Shown in pieces: positions 50,702 to 59,660 of a stretch of 64,000 nucleotides of DNA. Origin of the DNA: an uncultured bacterium. Its GTDB lineage: Bacteria > Cyanobacteriota > Vampirovibrionia > Gastranaerophilales > Gastranaerophilaceae. A model generated the notes under the pieces. That model saw only the letters and a list, made by a program, of their open reading frames with translations. It made no database searches and was not told the DNA's origin. Positions within the stretch are counted from its first letter, which is position 1, and each line of letters opens with the position of its first letter. The position numbers and the translations under genes are program-made. Where the stretch lies: positions 294,790 to 358,789 of the forward strand of contig CACWTN010000001.1 in the NCBI GenBank assembly GCA_902763805.1, written 5' to 3'.

Positions 50702-50979
50702 CTTAAATCCTCTAATGCTTCCATATTAACACGAAGCGGTATATTATGTTCTTTTAAAAGTTCCATTATTCTTGGACTGGATTTGGCAAGTTTTTCAATC
50801 TCTGCCTTTGTTCTGTAATTTTTGCCAAACGGATTTGTACTGAAGTTATCTCTGTTTGGTTCAAGTCCGTAATTAAATGCAGCAATATTACTGCCGCCTT
50901 TAAAATTGACAGAAGACAGATTTGAGTTTTGTAGAGAGTTTACCCCTCCGAATAAGGTTGTAAGGTTGATTAATGCCAT
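50698..50979 (-). CDS. 93-residue protein with VNFKG motif (possibly the 5' half of a split HD-GYP gene)
   Basis: N-terminal low-complexity part with SVNFKGGSN (about 22-30), then a helical part KAEIEKLAKSSPRIMELLKE and NIPLRVNMEALEDLR. The last residues run straight into the HD-GYP reading frame by a -1 shift, and the helical segment looks like a domain lead-in rather than a complete protein. One of the few genes here ending in TGA. A direct-repeat box (51050-51066) lies about 80 bp upstream. Confidence 0.68.
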   Translation of the reverse strand: MALINLTTLFGGVNSLQNSNLSSVNFKGGSNIAAFNYGLEPNRDNFSTNPFGKNYRTKAEIEKLAKSSPRIMELLKEHNIPLRVNMEALEDLR

Positions 50980-51049
50980 CTAATTTAATTTTCCCTATAT
51001 ACCTATTTAAAGTATTTCTTTAAGGGGAAATTGACCATTTGGCAACGTT

Positions 51050-51066
51050 TGTAAAGGTTTTGTTAC
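51050..51066 (-). promoter_or_regulatory. GTAACA-N5-TTTACA direct-repeat box
   Basis: Read on the minus strand, two hexamers with 11-bp period, like the boxes at 11270 and 15826, located upstream of the VNFKG/HD-GYP pair. Confidence 0.35.
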
Positions 51067-51074
51067 AATAAACT

Positions 51075-52004
51075 TTATTTTCTTATACCGTTTGCCCAAT
51101 CTCTTGCAAACATCTCACCTTTGCCTTCGGGTTTAATCTTAATCAAACGCAAAATTCCGGCACCTGTTTTAACATCAATTCCTTCTTTGGAAAATCTTAC
51201 AAAATCACCTGTATTGCCCTCAAACTCTTCGTCAATAGGCTTTGTTTCCATAACTTTAATGATTTTGTCATGATACATAAAATAAGCTCCGGGGCATTTA
51301 TAAACACCTCTTACTAGGTTATGAATTTCCTGAGCGGATTTTGTCCAGTCAATTTGACATTCTTCTTTTTTCAGCTTATCTGCAAAACAAAGTCCGTCTT
51401 CACACTGTTTTTTCGGTGTAAGCGTTCCTTCTTTCAGACCGATAAGGGTTTTTTCAAGAAGTTCAGGCGAATGCGAAGCGCATATTTCAAAAAGCTCAAC
51501 ACAATTCATATCAGGAGTTATGCAAATAGGTTCTTTCATGCATATATCTCCGCAATCAAGTCCGAGCTCCGTAATCATTGTACAAATACCTGTTTCTGTA
51601 TCGCCGTTTATGATTGCCCGCTGAATAGGGTTTGCACCCCTGTATTTCGGAAGAAGCGAAACATGAAGATTAATTGTTTCGTATTTCGGGATATCCAAAA
51701 CTTCCTGTGACAGGATTTGACCGAAAGCAAATGTTACAAAAAAGTCAGGTGCAAGCTGTTTTAATGCTTCAATTATTTCAGGCTCTTTTCTTATTGATTT
51801 CGGCTGAAAAACTTTTGTACCATGCTCTAAAGCACATTTTTTAATCGGACTTGGAGTTAATTTTTGCCCTCTGCCAGAAGGTTTGTCAGGCTGAGTTACA
51901 ACCGCAAGAACGTCAAATTTGTCCGAGTTATAAAAATGTTCCAAAGACGGAAGTCCGATATCGGGTGTTCCGAAAAAAACTATACTAATCCTTTTTGTTT
52001 TCAT
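51075..52004 (-). CDS. fmt: Methionyl-tRNA formyltransferase
   Basis: Formylates Met-tRNAi with 10-formyl-tetrahydrofolate. 309 residues: VFFGTPDIGLPSL at the N-terminus, INLHVSLLPKYRGANPIQRA (catalytic His/SLLP loop), ELGLDCGDI, and the C-terminal tRNA-binding barrel with GAYFMYHDKIIKV. Overlaps def by 20 bp, the common def-fmt order. Confidence 0.96.
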   Translation of the reverse strand: MKTKRISIVFFGTPDIGLPSLEHFYNSDKFDVLAVVTQPDKPSGRGQKLTPSPIKKCALEHGTKVFQPKSIRKEPEIIEALKQLAPDFFVTFAFGQILSQEVLDIPKYETINLHVSLLPKYRGANPIQRAIINGDTETGICTMITELGLDCGDICMKEPICITPDMNCVELFEICASHSPELLEKTLIGLKEGTLTPKKQCEDGLCFADKLKKEECQIDWTKSAQEIHNLVRGVYKCPGAYFMYHDKIIKVMETKPIDEEFEGNTGDFVRFSKEGIDVKTGAGILRLIKIKPEGKGEMFARDWANGIRK

Positions 52005-52587
52005 CCTGTTTAACCTTTTCCTCTAACAGTTTATTTATTTCAGGTTCCAAATCAGGTTCATCAAGAATTTTGTCAACTTCAAGCGGAGGAAGATTGTTTT
52101 TGGAAAGTTCGCTTTCAGCATCAAACCTGTTAATAACATGGTCAATAAATAAAACACCGTTAAGATGGTCAAACTCGTGCTGAATACAGCGGGCAAGAAG
52201 CGTTCCGTCTTTTGCTTCGAGTACGAAAGAACGCCCGTTTCTGTCCATTGCTTTTACCATAACATTTGCATACCGTTTAACATCGGTGAATGCTTCAGGA
52301 AAGCTCAGACAGCCTTCATGACTTATTACTGCTCCCGATTTTTTAATAATTTTTGGGTTAATAAATACCATCGGGTTTAAGGGTTCATCACCTGTCGAAA
52401 CGTCAATGACGAAAACTCTTACATTTTCTCCGATTTGCGGAGCAGCAAGACCCACACCGTTTTGGGCGTACATTGTATCAAGTAAATCTTCAACAAGAAT
52501 TTTTATTTTTTGCGAAACTTTATGAACTTCTTTTGAGGGTTCTCTGAGTGATGGTGTTCCGTATTTAACAACTTTTTTTATTGACAT
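51985..52587 (-). CDS. def: Peptide deformylase
   Basis: Removes the formyl group from nascent proteins. 200 residues with the three metal motifs: GVGLAAPQIG (46-55), EGCLSFP (Cys ligand) and QHEFDHLNG (HExxH). The C-terminal 35 residues are a charged tail rich in Glu/Lys that extends beyond the usual domain. Paired with fmt. Confidence 0.96.
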   Translation of the reverse strand: MSIKKVVKYGTPSLREPSKEVHKVSQKIKILVEDLLDTMYAQNGVGLAAPQIGENVRVFVIDVSTGDEPLNPMVFINPKIIKKSGAVISHEGCLSFPEAFTDVKRYANVMVKAMDRNGRSFVLEAKDGTLLARCIQHEFDHLNGVLFIDHVINRFDAESELSKNNLPPLEVDKILDEPDLEPEINKLLEEKVKQDENKKD

Positions 52588-52893
52588 CTTCTTAATCCCC
52601 TTATCTAATAACAGTTTAGCATAAAATTAAAAATTAACTCATCAAAATATATAATTCTATGAATTAAATTTTATTTTATAATCATGGGGGTTCGGGGCAT
52701 ATAAAAGTATTAGATTCTTCGGTACTTAGTTAAATTTAAAAACTCTGCCTCAGAATGACAATTTATACCTTATACATCAAATTATATAATTCGATTAATA
52801 AAGTTTTGAGTTATACATACAAATATACAAATCGGCATTTACGCAAATGAACAATAATGGTAAAATAATCGTTATACAGTTAAAGGAGTTACT
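52588..52893. other. 306-bp intergenic region between divergent def and the exported Tyr-rich gene
   Basis: No gene seen. It should contain both divergent promoters and includes a possible decayed intergenic palindromic repeat at 52712-52770. Confidence 0.5.
52712..52770. repeat. Decayed intergenic palindrome-like repeat
   Basis: AGATTCTTCGG ... CCTCAGAATGACA recalls a very common intergenic element (AGATTCTTCG ... CTCAGAATGAC). Here the centre is replaced by an AT-rich spacer, so the copy is degenerate. Identification from memory. Confidence 0.35.
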
Positions 52894-53364
52894 ATGCATA
52901 AAGCTATCATTGTGTTTGCTGTTATTTTATTTACTATATCGGAAACTTTTGCGTATGGCGTTAAAGTGTATGATGAATTTGGAAATCGTGTGGGAACATA
53001 CAGAAAAGAAGGCGATAATTATCAGCTTTATGATTTTTATGACAGAAAAGTTGAAAATCCGGGAACTCTTATACAAAATGCACCTGATAAAAGAACTCTG
53101 ACTGAATATTCACAGACTTTTTATGACTCAAATATGACCCCGATAGGAACATGGCGTTCAGGATTTTACGGAAATAACGGAAGATATTATCCCAGAAACG
53201 GTGTTTTTTATCCCTCACCCGGTGTATACCAGATGAGAACCCCGTATATTGTAAGACCTCATGCCCGTTCGGATAACAGATTATACAATTATGAGAATTA
53301 CAGATACAGAACAAATTACGTAGATACAAGATATCCTAAATTCCATAAGTTCAGATCTTTCTAA
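52894..53364 (+). CDS. Exported Tyr/Arg-rich protein with a G-x-YDEFGNRVGTYR repeat
   Basis: 156 residues: signal peptide (1-20), then VKVYDEFGNRVGTYRKEGDN and FYDSNMTPIGTWRSGFYGNN, two beta-hairpin-like repeats, followed by a Tyr/Arg/Pro-rich tail (YRYRTNYVDTRYPKF). The first repeat is of the same kind as the repeats in the small exported protein of the integrated element (21316). AAGGAG ribosome site. Probably surface or periplasmic; function unknown. Confidence 0.72.
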   Translation: MHKAIIVFAVILFTISETFAYGVKVYDEFGNRVGTYRKEGDNYQLYDFYDRKVENPGTLIQNAPDKRTLTEYSQTFYDSNMTPIGTWRSGFYGNNGRYYPRNGVFYPSPGVYQMRTPYIVRPHARSDNRLYNYENYRYRTNYVDTRYPKFHKFRSF

Positions 53365-54827
53365 TTTTTAAAGCTCCATAAATCTTTCTGGAATAATACC
53401 AGAAATGGGATAAGCTCAAGTCTGCCGGCAAGCATATCTATAATAAAAATGATTTTTGTCCAGACAGATAAATCGGCAAAACTTCCCATCGGACCAATTA
53501 CCTGACCGAGTCCGGGACCGATGTTTCCGACAGACGCAACAGAACCGACAACGGCTATAACAGTATTCTTTTCAATTATTGCGACCAAAAATGCCGATAA
53601 AATTATAAATGCAAAATAGAAAGATACAAACATCAGGGTTTGGTACAAAATTTCTTTGGGGACTGTATAATTTCCTATTTTAATATTATAAACAGCTCTC
53701 GGGTGAAGAATTTTCATCATCTCAAGCTTCATTATTTTGAAAATCAAAAGCCATCTTGTAACCTTCAGACCGCCGCCTGCTGATGCGGCACAGCTTCCGA
53801 ACAGCATTACAGCAAAGAGCAGAATTTTACTTGTGTAGTCCCATTTTGCAAAATCAACACTGCAAAAACCTGTTGATGAAACCAGTGAAATAGTGTTAAA
53901 GAATGCGTGAACAAGACTGTCAAAAAATGTGTAATGCATATTTGCAAATAACGAAAAAGAAAGCAATAGTGCAATTATCACAACAACCGAAAAATATGTT
54001 TTGAATTCTTCGTTTTTAAACAGAACGAGCGGATTAAATCTTGTCCAGGCGCTATGTTGAAGGTTAAAGCTTACTCCTGCAAAAAACATAAAGAAAGTAA
54101 CCGTCCAAAGAATGTTGTGCCCTTGACCGATTAAACTGTTCGGGTTAGGAGAAAAACCTCCGCCTGACATGGCAGAAAAAGAGGTGCAAAGTCCTTCAAA
54201 AATGCCCATTCCCATATTGGTAATCAGGATAAAACATAACAGAGTTAATCCTGCATAGATTTTCCATAAAGCAGCTGCCGTGCTTTTGATACGCGGTGTA
54301 AATTTTTCTTCCGTAGGTCCGGGTGCTTCTGCAAAAAACAGTTGTCTGCCGGCTATTGCAAGCTGGGGAAGAACGGCAATGAACAGGACAATAATACCCA
54401 TACCGCCGAGCCACTGAGTAAATGACCGCCAGAACAGAAGCGCATGCGGATAAGCAAATGTTGATTGAAACGCAGTTGCGCCTGTTGCCGTAATTCCCGA
54501 AAAGCCCTCGAAAAACGCATTTATTGGCGTTATATCCATAAACATGTAGGGAATTGATGCAAATAATCCTGCAAAAAACCATGAAAAAGTTACAACTGTT
54601 AACCCTTCCGATTTTTTTATGTCATTAACCGATTTGATATTTTTTACGCCGCTTACGGAGTTTTTTACTACAACAGCAAGAATAATTGCTGTTGCCATTG
54701 CAATAATAAATGGCGGAATTGACGCATATTCTTTATACCAAAGAGCGATAATTACCGGAAAAAAGAGTACTATGCTGAAGTACTTCATAACCAGACTGAA
54801 TGTATATGCTAAATAATTTAATCTCAT
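53361..54827 (-). CDS. trkH: Potassium uptake protein TrkH/KtrB family
   Basis: 488 residues, four M1-P-M2 repeats. Selectivity-filter-like loops are TGATAFQ, SAMSGGGFSPN, VSSTGFCSVDF and SVGNIGPGLG; the ending AGRLELIPFLVLFQKDLW is typical of TrkH. Forms the K+ channel with the cytosolic gating ring TrkA, encoded 15 bp upstream. The 3' end overlaps the end of the convergent exported Tyr-rich gene by 4 bp. Confidence 0.94.
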   Translation of the reverse strand: MRLNYLAYTFSLVMKYFSIVLFFPVIIALWYKEYASIPPFIIAMATAIILAVVVKNSVSGVKNIKSVNDIKKSEGLTVVTFSWFFAGLFASIPYMFMDITPINAFFEGFSGITATGATAFQSTFAYPHALLFWRSFTQWLGGMGIIVLFIAVLPQLAIAGRQLFFAEAPGPTEEKFTPRIKSTAAALWKIYAGLTLLCFILITNMGMGIFEGLCTSFSAMSGGGFSPNPNSLIGQGHNILWTVTFFMFFAGVSFNLQHSAWTRFNPLVLFKNEEFKTYFSVVVIIALLLSFSLFANMHYTFFDSLVHAFFNTISLVSSTGFCSVDFAKWDYTSKILLFAVMLFGSCAASAGGGLKVTRWLLIFKIMKLEMMKILHPRAVYNIKIGNYTVPKEILYQTLMFVSFYFAFIILSAFLVAIIEKNTVIAVVGSVASVGNIGPGLGQVIGPMGSFADLSVWTKIIFIIDMLAGRLELIPFLVLFQKDLWSFKN

Positions 54828-54841
54828 AATTTCTCTTGTTG

Positions 54842-56182
54842 TTAATTACCGCCGAAGAATTTTCTGATTATCTGAGCATTTGTGCTTGTTGTAAAGACGA
54901 TAATATTATCTTCGCCCATAATCTGAGTAGCACCGTTTGGAATAATTATTCTGTTTCTTCTCTGAATTACACCCACAATCGCTTTTGCCGGAAGTTTCAA
55001 ATCCATAAGTTTAATAGTTTCAAACTCTTGAGGAAGCTCAATATTTAAAACCTCACCCTGTCCCTGCTCAACCGTTGCAAGAATACCGATATTGGTATCT
55101 TTAATGCTGTTTTTGATTTCATTCAGAGATGCTGTTTTTGAAGATATTGCAATATCTATTCCGACCTGTTCAAAAAGAGCAACATTTGTATCTTTGGATA
55201 CTCTGGAGATAACTCTTGCTGCACCCAGGTGTTTGAGCAAAAGCGAACACAGAAGGTTTTTTTCATCATTATTAGTGACGCTTACAACAACATCAGAAGA
55301 TGCGATGTCTTCTTCATTCAGAAGCTCTAAGTCTGTTCCGTCACCGTTTATAATAAGTGCATTATCAAGTTCTTCAGATAGGAAATTGCATCTTTCCTCG
55401 TTCTTTTCAATGATTTTTAGTTTCAGACGGAGATTTTCCAGTGTTTTTGCCAGTTTAAGTCCAACACTTCCGCCGCCGATTATTGTAACGTATTTTACAA
55501 ATTCTTTTTCGTGGAAAAATTTGCCGGCAAGAATATTCAGTGAATGTGAAAGTCCCATAAATATTACTTTATCGTTTTCAAGCAGTGTTGTTTCACCGTT
55601 TGGAATAAACAGTTCACCTTCTCTTGTTATACCGACAATCAGAGTATCTTTTGGAAACTCGCAGTGTTTGACCTGAGAGTTAACAAGCGGTGAGTATTTG
55701 GGGATTTTGTATTCAAGAAGTCTTGCTCGTCCGTCCGCAAAATATTCAACGTCAAGAGCCTTCGCAACGGTAATGATTCTGAAGATTTCCTGAGTTAATA
55801 AATCTTCCGGCCAAATTACGTTATCAATATAGAAATCACTGTTATAATCTGCATCTTTTGTCATGGCAAGAGAAGATTTATATTCTTCTTTTCTTACAAA
55901 ACAGAGTGTTTTTGCCCTGCTCAATCTTTTTACCGTAAGACAGGCAACAATATTTAACTCATCAGATTTGTTGCAGGCGATAAAAACATCAACGTTTTTT
56001 ATTCCTGCTTGTTTTAAAACGTCGACATTAGATGCATTTCCGGCAACAAAACCTACATCAAGCTTGTTGAATGCATCAATTTTGTTCTTCTCTTCATCTA
56101 TTACGGTTATGTCGTTATCGGTGTAGAATTCATTAGCTACCATAAACCCGATTTCGTTCGCACCAAAAATTATTATTTTCAT
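54842..56182 (-). CDS. trkA: TrkA, NAD-binding potassium transport regulator
   Basis: 446 residues: two RCK units, each Rossmann N-domain plus C-domain. First nucleotide loop IIFGANEIGFMVAN (normally G-x-G-x-x-G, here G-A-N-E-I-G), second VTIGGGSVGLKLAKTLE, intact. The first site may bind nucleotide weakly. Acts as gate of TrkH. ATG 6 nt after a TAAAAT box without ribosome site; first gene of trkA-trkH. Confidence 0.94.
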   Translation of the reverse strand: MKIIIFGANEIGFMVANEFYTDNDITVIDEEKNKIDAFNKLDVGFVAGNASNVDVLKQAGIKNVDVFIACNKSDELNIVACLTVKRLSRAKTLCFVRKEEYKSSLAMTKDADYNSDFYIDNVIWPEDLLTQEIFRIITVAKALDVEYFADGRARLLEYKIPKYSPLVNSQVKHCEFPKDTLIVGITREGELFIPNGETTLLENDKVIFMGLSHSLNILAGKFFHEKEFVKYVTIIGGGSVGLKLAKTLENLRLKLKIIEKNEERCNFLSEELDNALIINGDGTDLELLNEEDIASSDVVVSVTNNDEKNLLCSLLLKHLGAARVISRVSKDTNVALFEQVGIDIAISSKTASLNEIKNSIKDTNIGILATVEQGQGEVLNIELPQEFETIKLMDLKLPAKAIVGVIQRRNRIIIPNGATQIMGEDNIIVFTTSTNAQIIRKFFGGN

Positions 56183-56188
56183 ACGATT

Positions 56189-56194
56189 ATTTTA
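56189..56194 (-). promoter_or_regulatory. -10 box, leaderless promoter of trkA
   Basis: On the minus strand TAAAAT is followed by AATCGT and the ATG at 56182. Confidence 0.4.
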
Positions 56195-56234
56195 AGCAAA
56201 AACAGTATGTTAAGTCAATTTGTAAATAATGCAT

Positions 56235-56768
56235 CTATCCCTGCATGTATTTTGTAGAGATATACATATTCATGTATATGATTCCTGTCAGAATAAAATC
56301 CATGCCTGCCAAAACCCCGATTAACCACAGAGCTGCTGAAGGGATAAGAACAATAATCAAAAAGCCGAAAATCAGTTCTAATATTGCAAGGAATAAACAC
56401 ATCCACCAAAAGTTCAGGGTTTTTCTGGTCTGAACGCTGAACGCAGAGGAGGAAATACTTTTAAGAATGAAATAAATGCCGCATAAACCTATAATTATCA
56501 TAATGTCCATCATCGGAGCGATAAAAAGCATTATTCCCGCTGCCAATAAAATTAAACCGACAATAATATCAAGAATATAATGTCTTGAAAAATTTTTTGT
56601 TATAAGAGCGTTTATAATTTTGTATCCGCCGTAAATTATAAAAGATATACACATCATTATTCCAAAAGAAATTAATGTTATTTTTGGCAGAATAAGCATG
56701 CCAAGTCCCAATGCAAGTAACAGCACGCTTTCCGTAATAACGCAGCTTAAAAATTTACTCTCTGACAT
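56235..56768 (-). CDS. HdeD/DUF308-family membrane protein
   Basis: 177 residues, six short hydrophobic helices in three hairpins with internal repeat (ITLISFGIMMCISFIIYGGY, DIIVGLILLAAGIMLF, LAILELIFGFLIIVL), the pattern of HdeD-type proteins linked to acid or envelope stress. AAGGAA before the ATG. No operon partner. Confidence 0.78.
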   Translation of the reverse strand: MSESKFLSCVITESVLLLALGLGMLILPKITLISFGIMMCISFIIYGGYKIINALITKNFSRHYILDIIVGLILLAAGIMLFIAPMMDIMIIIGLCGIYFILKSISSSAFSVQTRKTLNFWWMCLFLAILELIFGFLIIVLIPSAALWLIGVLAGMDFILTGIIYMNMYISTKYMQG

Positions 56769-56864
56769 AATTCATTCCTTTCATATAAAGAATGACATAT
56801 TTTTATAAATAAAAAGAGCGATAAAAGATTAAGACGGTAGAATAACTCTAATGCTTATTACTAT

Positions 56865-57950
56865 TTATAATTTGAGTATTTTTACATTGTTTCTGAGTTT
56901 TTGTATAAGTTCAGGGGTATTATAAAGGGACTCAATATATTCATCATAAGTTTTTCCGTTTATTTTAAGATTCGGAATTCTTGCACCGCCTGCAAAATCA
57001 TAATAAAGCATAGTTTCATCCGAGAATTTGCCGCCCTTTAACAACCCTTCAAAAACGTAGGCAATTTGTTCACAGAGAGATTTTCCACCGTCATAAGCGT
57101 GTGTTTCCTGCTGCATTACGTCAACCATACCCTGCGGATAAACAAACCTTGTTTCTCCGTCAATAGTCGGGAAGCCATATTTGGACTCAGTTCCGTAAAG
57201 AGGTTCTTCTATCAGGTTGCGCGCAAAAATACCATCGGTATTTCCGGCAATTCTTTCTTCTGTACCTAATATTTCCAGCTGTTTATCAACAAAGTCATGC
57301 TTTTGGCAACCTTTTGCATGCCAAAAACTGTCCAGCCCTCTATGCTGGTTAATATGCCCCATTTCGTGGAGGAAATGTCTGAAATCGGCGTTGCTGTCTA
57401 TTAGTATGTGTGCTTCCGTATTATTGTTAAAAACGCTGAATGCCTGATAATAACCTGATTCAGGAGGTTCTTCGCCGTGTTTAACTGCCCTTTTTTGATT
57501 AAAAAGTTCTTTTATTTCTTCTCTGTTTTTCCAGTCGGAAATTGTTAAAGAATCAGGCTTTTCTTTTTTTACCCCCATTTTTTTAAGCAGGTCAATGTTG
57601 TCTTTTATTCTGTTAAGCATGGGTAAATGTGTGTTATTTGCTCCTCTGAAGTCGGTTTTTATGCCGAGTTGTTCAAAATATTCCCGTGCTTCGGTAATAT
57701 TTTTGAACCCGTTTGTATTTAAAATTTTTCCGGGTTTAACTTTTCCCCATAATCCTGCGTTGTGAGTTAAAACAGCTCCGAGCCCGGCAGCACAAATTCC
57801 GCCGATTACCCACAGCACATTGTTTGTTTTTCGGCTTTCGGGTATCTGAGCCTGAGGCGGCTGCTCTTTAACAGGCGCAGCAGTCTGACTGCCAAAAACA
57901 GGAGCCTTTGTATGAAAATACGTAACGTTACTTACACAATTTACCTTCAT
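56865..57950 (-). CDS. Membrane protein with HEMGH zincin-like motif and VFGSQ N-terminal motif
   Basis: 361 residues. The first 25 contain PVFGSQ, one membrane helix follows (about 46-64), and the rest is soluble. HFLHEMGHINQHR at about 192-204 carries the HExxH zinc motif of metallopeptidases; a distal acidic ligand could be in the GTEERIAGNTDG or MQQETHAYDGG segments. ETHAYDGGKSLCEQIAYVFE resembles the helix that supports the active site of ADP-ribosylating/lethal-factor-like zincins, but this is only a resemblance. Function unknown. Confidence 0.68.
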   Translation of the reverse strand: MKVNCVSNVTYFHTKAPVFGSQTAAPVKEQPPQAQIPESRKTNNVLWVIGGICAAGLGAVLTHNAGLWGKVKPGKILNTNGFKNITEAREYFEQLGIKTDFRGANNTHLPMLNRIKDNIDLLKKMGVKKEKPDSLTISDWKNREEIKELFNQKRAVKHGEEPPESGYYQAFSVFNNNTEAHILIDSNADFRHFLHEMGHINQHRGLDSFWHAKGCQKHDFVDKQLEILGTEERIAGNTDGIFARNLIEEPLYGTESKYGFPTIDGETRFVYPQGMVDVMQQETHAYDGGKSLCEQIAYVFEGLLKGGKFSDETMLYYDFAGGARIPNLKINGKTYDEYIESLYNTPELIQKLRNNVKILKL

Positions 57951-58182
57951 ATATTTATGAAACCCGAAGGGTAGAAAATATTGCCTGAAAACCGCTTTAA
58001 TATTAAGTTATGTTAACGCCTGCCGATGCTGTATTTATTGGTATTTACCCCAGAAAGTATAAAAAAACTACAACTAAAGTATAAAATTTGTAAAAAAAGC
58101 TAAAGTTTTCAAAATTTGTGCCGTTATATAAATTGTAGAGAGTTACGGATTTTATAAAATAAAGTTTGTAGGAAGGAATATT

Positions 58183-59547
58183 ATGACAGATAAAGAAGAA
58201 TTAGGCGCATCAATCTTCGGACGTACAATGGAATTTATGGAAGATGACCCGTTGGAGGAAATCTTTGCGCTGAATTTGGGTGATTTCGTATCTGAATATT
58301 TAATATCCGAAGATTTGGCAAATAAAATCGGTAAGGATGTGAAAGATAAAAAAGAAAAACTTCGTTCACAATTAAAAGAGCTGATATCAATATATTCTCT
58401 GAATAATACACTTTGTGTTCTGGGATTTAATTCTCAGGATGAGTATGTAATTTATAATTCAATTGCAAAAACTCTTACTCAGATTCTTGAAATAGATGCA
58501 TGTCATATTTATTTAACTCAGGATTATACAAAGGGGCTGAACCTTGAAAATAAACTTCTCGGTCTTGTCGGTTCATCTGTGGATTTTGATGAGGACATGT
58601 ATGAAAAGAAACTCGGATACGCAGAGGACGATAAATCTGTCGTCGTAAAAGCTTTCAAAACGTTAGAAAAAATACAGGTAAAAGATGTTTCAAAAATAAA
58701 GAATTTTGTACCGAAATACGAGCTTAAAGAATATGATGTAAAATCTCTTGCAGTATTTCCTATACACAACAACGCTTATGTTGCAGGTGTTATAGTTGTT
58801 GAAAACTATAAAGAAAAAACGCTTAAAAAAGCATATTCACAGCTTCTTGAAACAATTGGCTGTTTGTTTGGTACATCTATGCATCTTCAGCAGGCAATTG
58901 AACAGGCTGAAATCTATATAGAAGACGAACCTGTTTCTGAAAAAATGCTTCAGCATCAACGTGCAGAACTTACAGCTTTGATAGGTGATTTGGGAACTCA
59001 ACAGCAGGCATTTGTTGAAAAACTTGCCAAAGCGGTTGATGAAAAAGGACAGTATAAAGTTGCACATTCTCAAAATACTGCAGATTTATCCAAAAAGCTT
59101 TGTCAGCAATTAGGTCTGAATGAAAAAACAACCGATTTGGTATATTATGCAGGTCTTTTGCAAAATATCGGCAAGATTACCCTTCCGGAATCTTTGTTTA
59201 CAAAACAGGGTAAACTTTCCAAAGAAGAATGGAAGAAGCTTCAGAACCATCCGAACGTTGGTGTTAACCTGCTTATGAATATAAACTTCCTTTCGGAGGT
59301 AATTCCTTATATCCATTACCATGGCGAGCGCTGGGACGGCGGAGGAAAACCCGAAGGTCTTAAAGGTAACTCTATTCCGCTTGGTTCAAGAATTATTGCT
59401 GTTGCGGATGCATATTCCGCTATGACATCCGAGCGTGCATACAGAAAAGCCATGACTCAGGAACAGGCTTTAATGGTTATCAAACGTGAAGCCGGAGAAA
59501 AATGGGATCCTGAAATAGTTGATGCTCTGATAGAGGTAATGAAGTAA
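58183..59547 (+). CDS. GAF plus degenerate HD-GYP protein
   Basis: 454 residues: short N-terminal helical region, a GAF-like domain (about 75-235), a coiled coil (255-285) and an HD-GYP domain (about 290-454). The metal motif that should read LLHDIGK is LLQNIGK (Gln327-Asn328), and HHERWDGxGYP is HYHGERWDGGGKPEG, so the catalytic His-Asp pair and the GYP Tyr are missing. It is probably a non-catalytic receptor for a nucleotide or a protein-interaction version. AAGGA ribosome site; strong terminator follows. Confidence 0.85.
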   Translation: MTDKEELGASIFGRTMEFMEDDPLEEIFALNLGDFVSEYLISEDLANKIGKDVKDKKEKLRSQLKELISIYSLNNTLCVLGFNSQDEYVIYNSIAKTLTQILEIDACHIYLTQDYTKGLNLENKLLGLVGSSVDFDEDMYEKKLGYAEDDKSVVVKAFKTLEKIQVKDVSKIKNFVPKYELKEYDVKSLAVFPIHNNAYVAGVIVVENYKEKTLKKAYSQLLETIGCLFGTSMHLQQAIEQAEIYIEDEPVSEKMLQHQRAELTALIGDLGTQQQAFVEKLAKAVDEKGQYKVAHSQNTADLSKKLCQQLGLNEKTTDLVYYAGLLQNIGKITLPESLFTKQGKLSKEEWKKLQNHPNVGVNLLMNINFLSEVIPYIHYHGERWDGGGKPEGLKGNSIPLGSRIIAVADAYSAMTSERAYRKAMTQEQALMVIKREAGEKWDPEIVDALIEVMK

Positions 59548-59569
59548 AATATTGATATTATAAGTTTGT

Positions 59570-59599
59570 AAGAGGACAGTTTTTAACTGTCCTCTTTTG
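59570..59599 (+). terminator. Intrinsic terminator after the GAF/HD-GYP gene
   Basis: AAGAGGACAGTT-TTT-AACTGTCCTCTT stem followed by TTTG. Confidence 0.9.
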
Positions 59600-59660
59600 T
59601 CTGCAGGTAGCAAATTTAATTTTTAGGGGTTTTTATCAAAATACATGAAAGGGGCAAATT

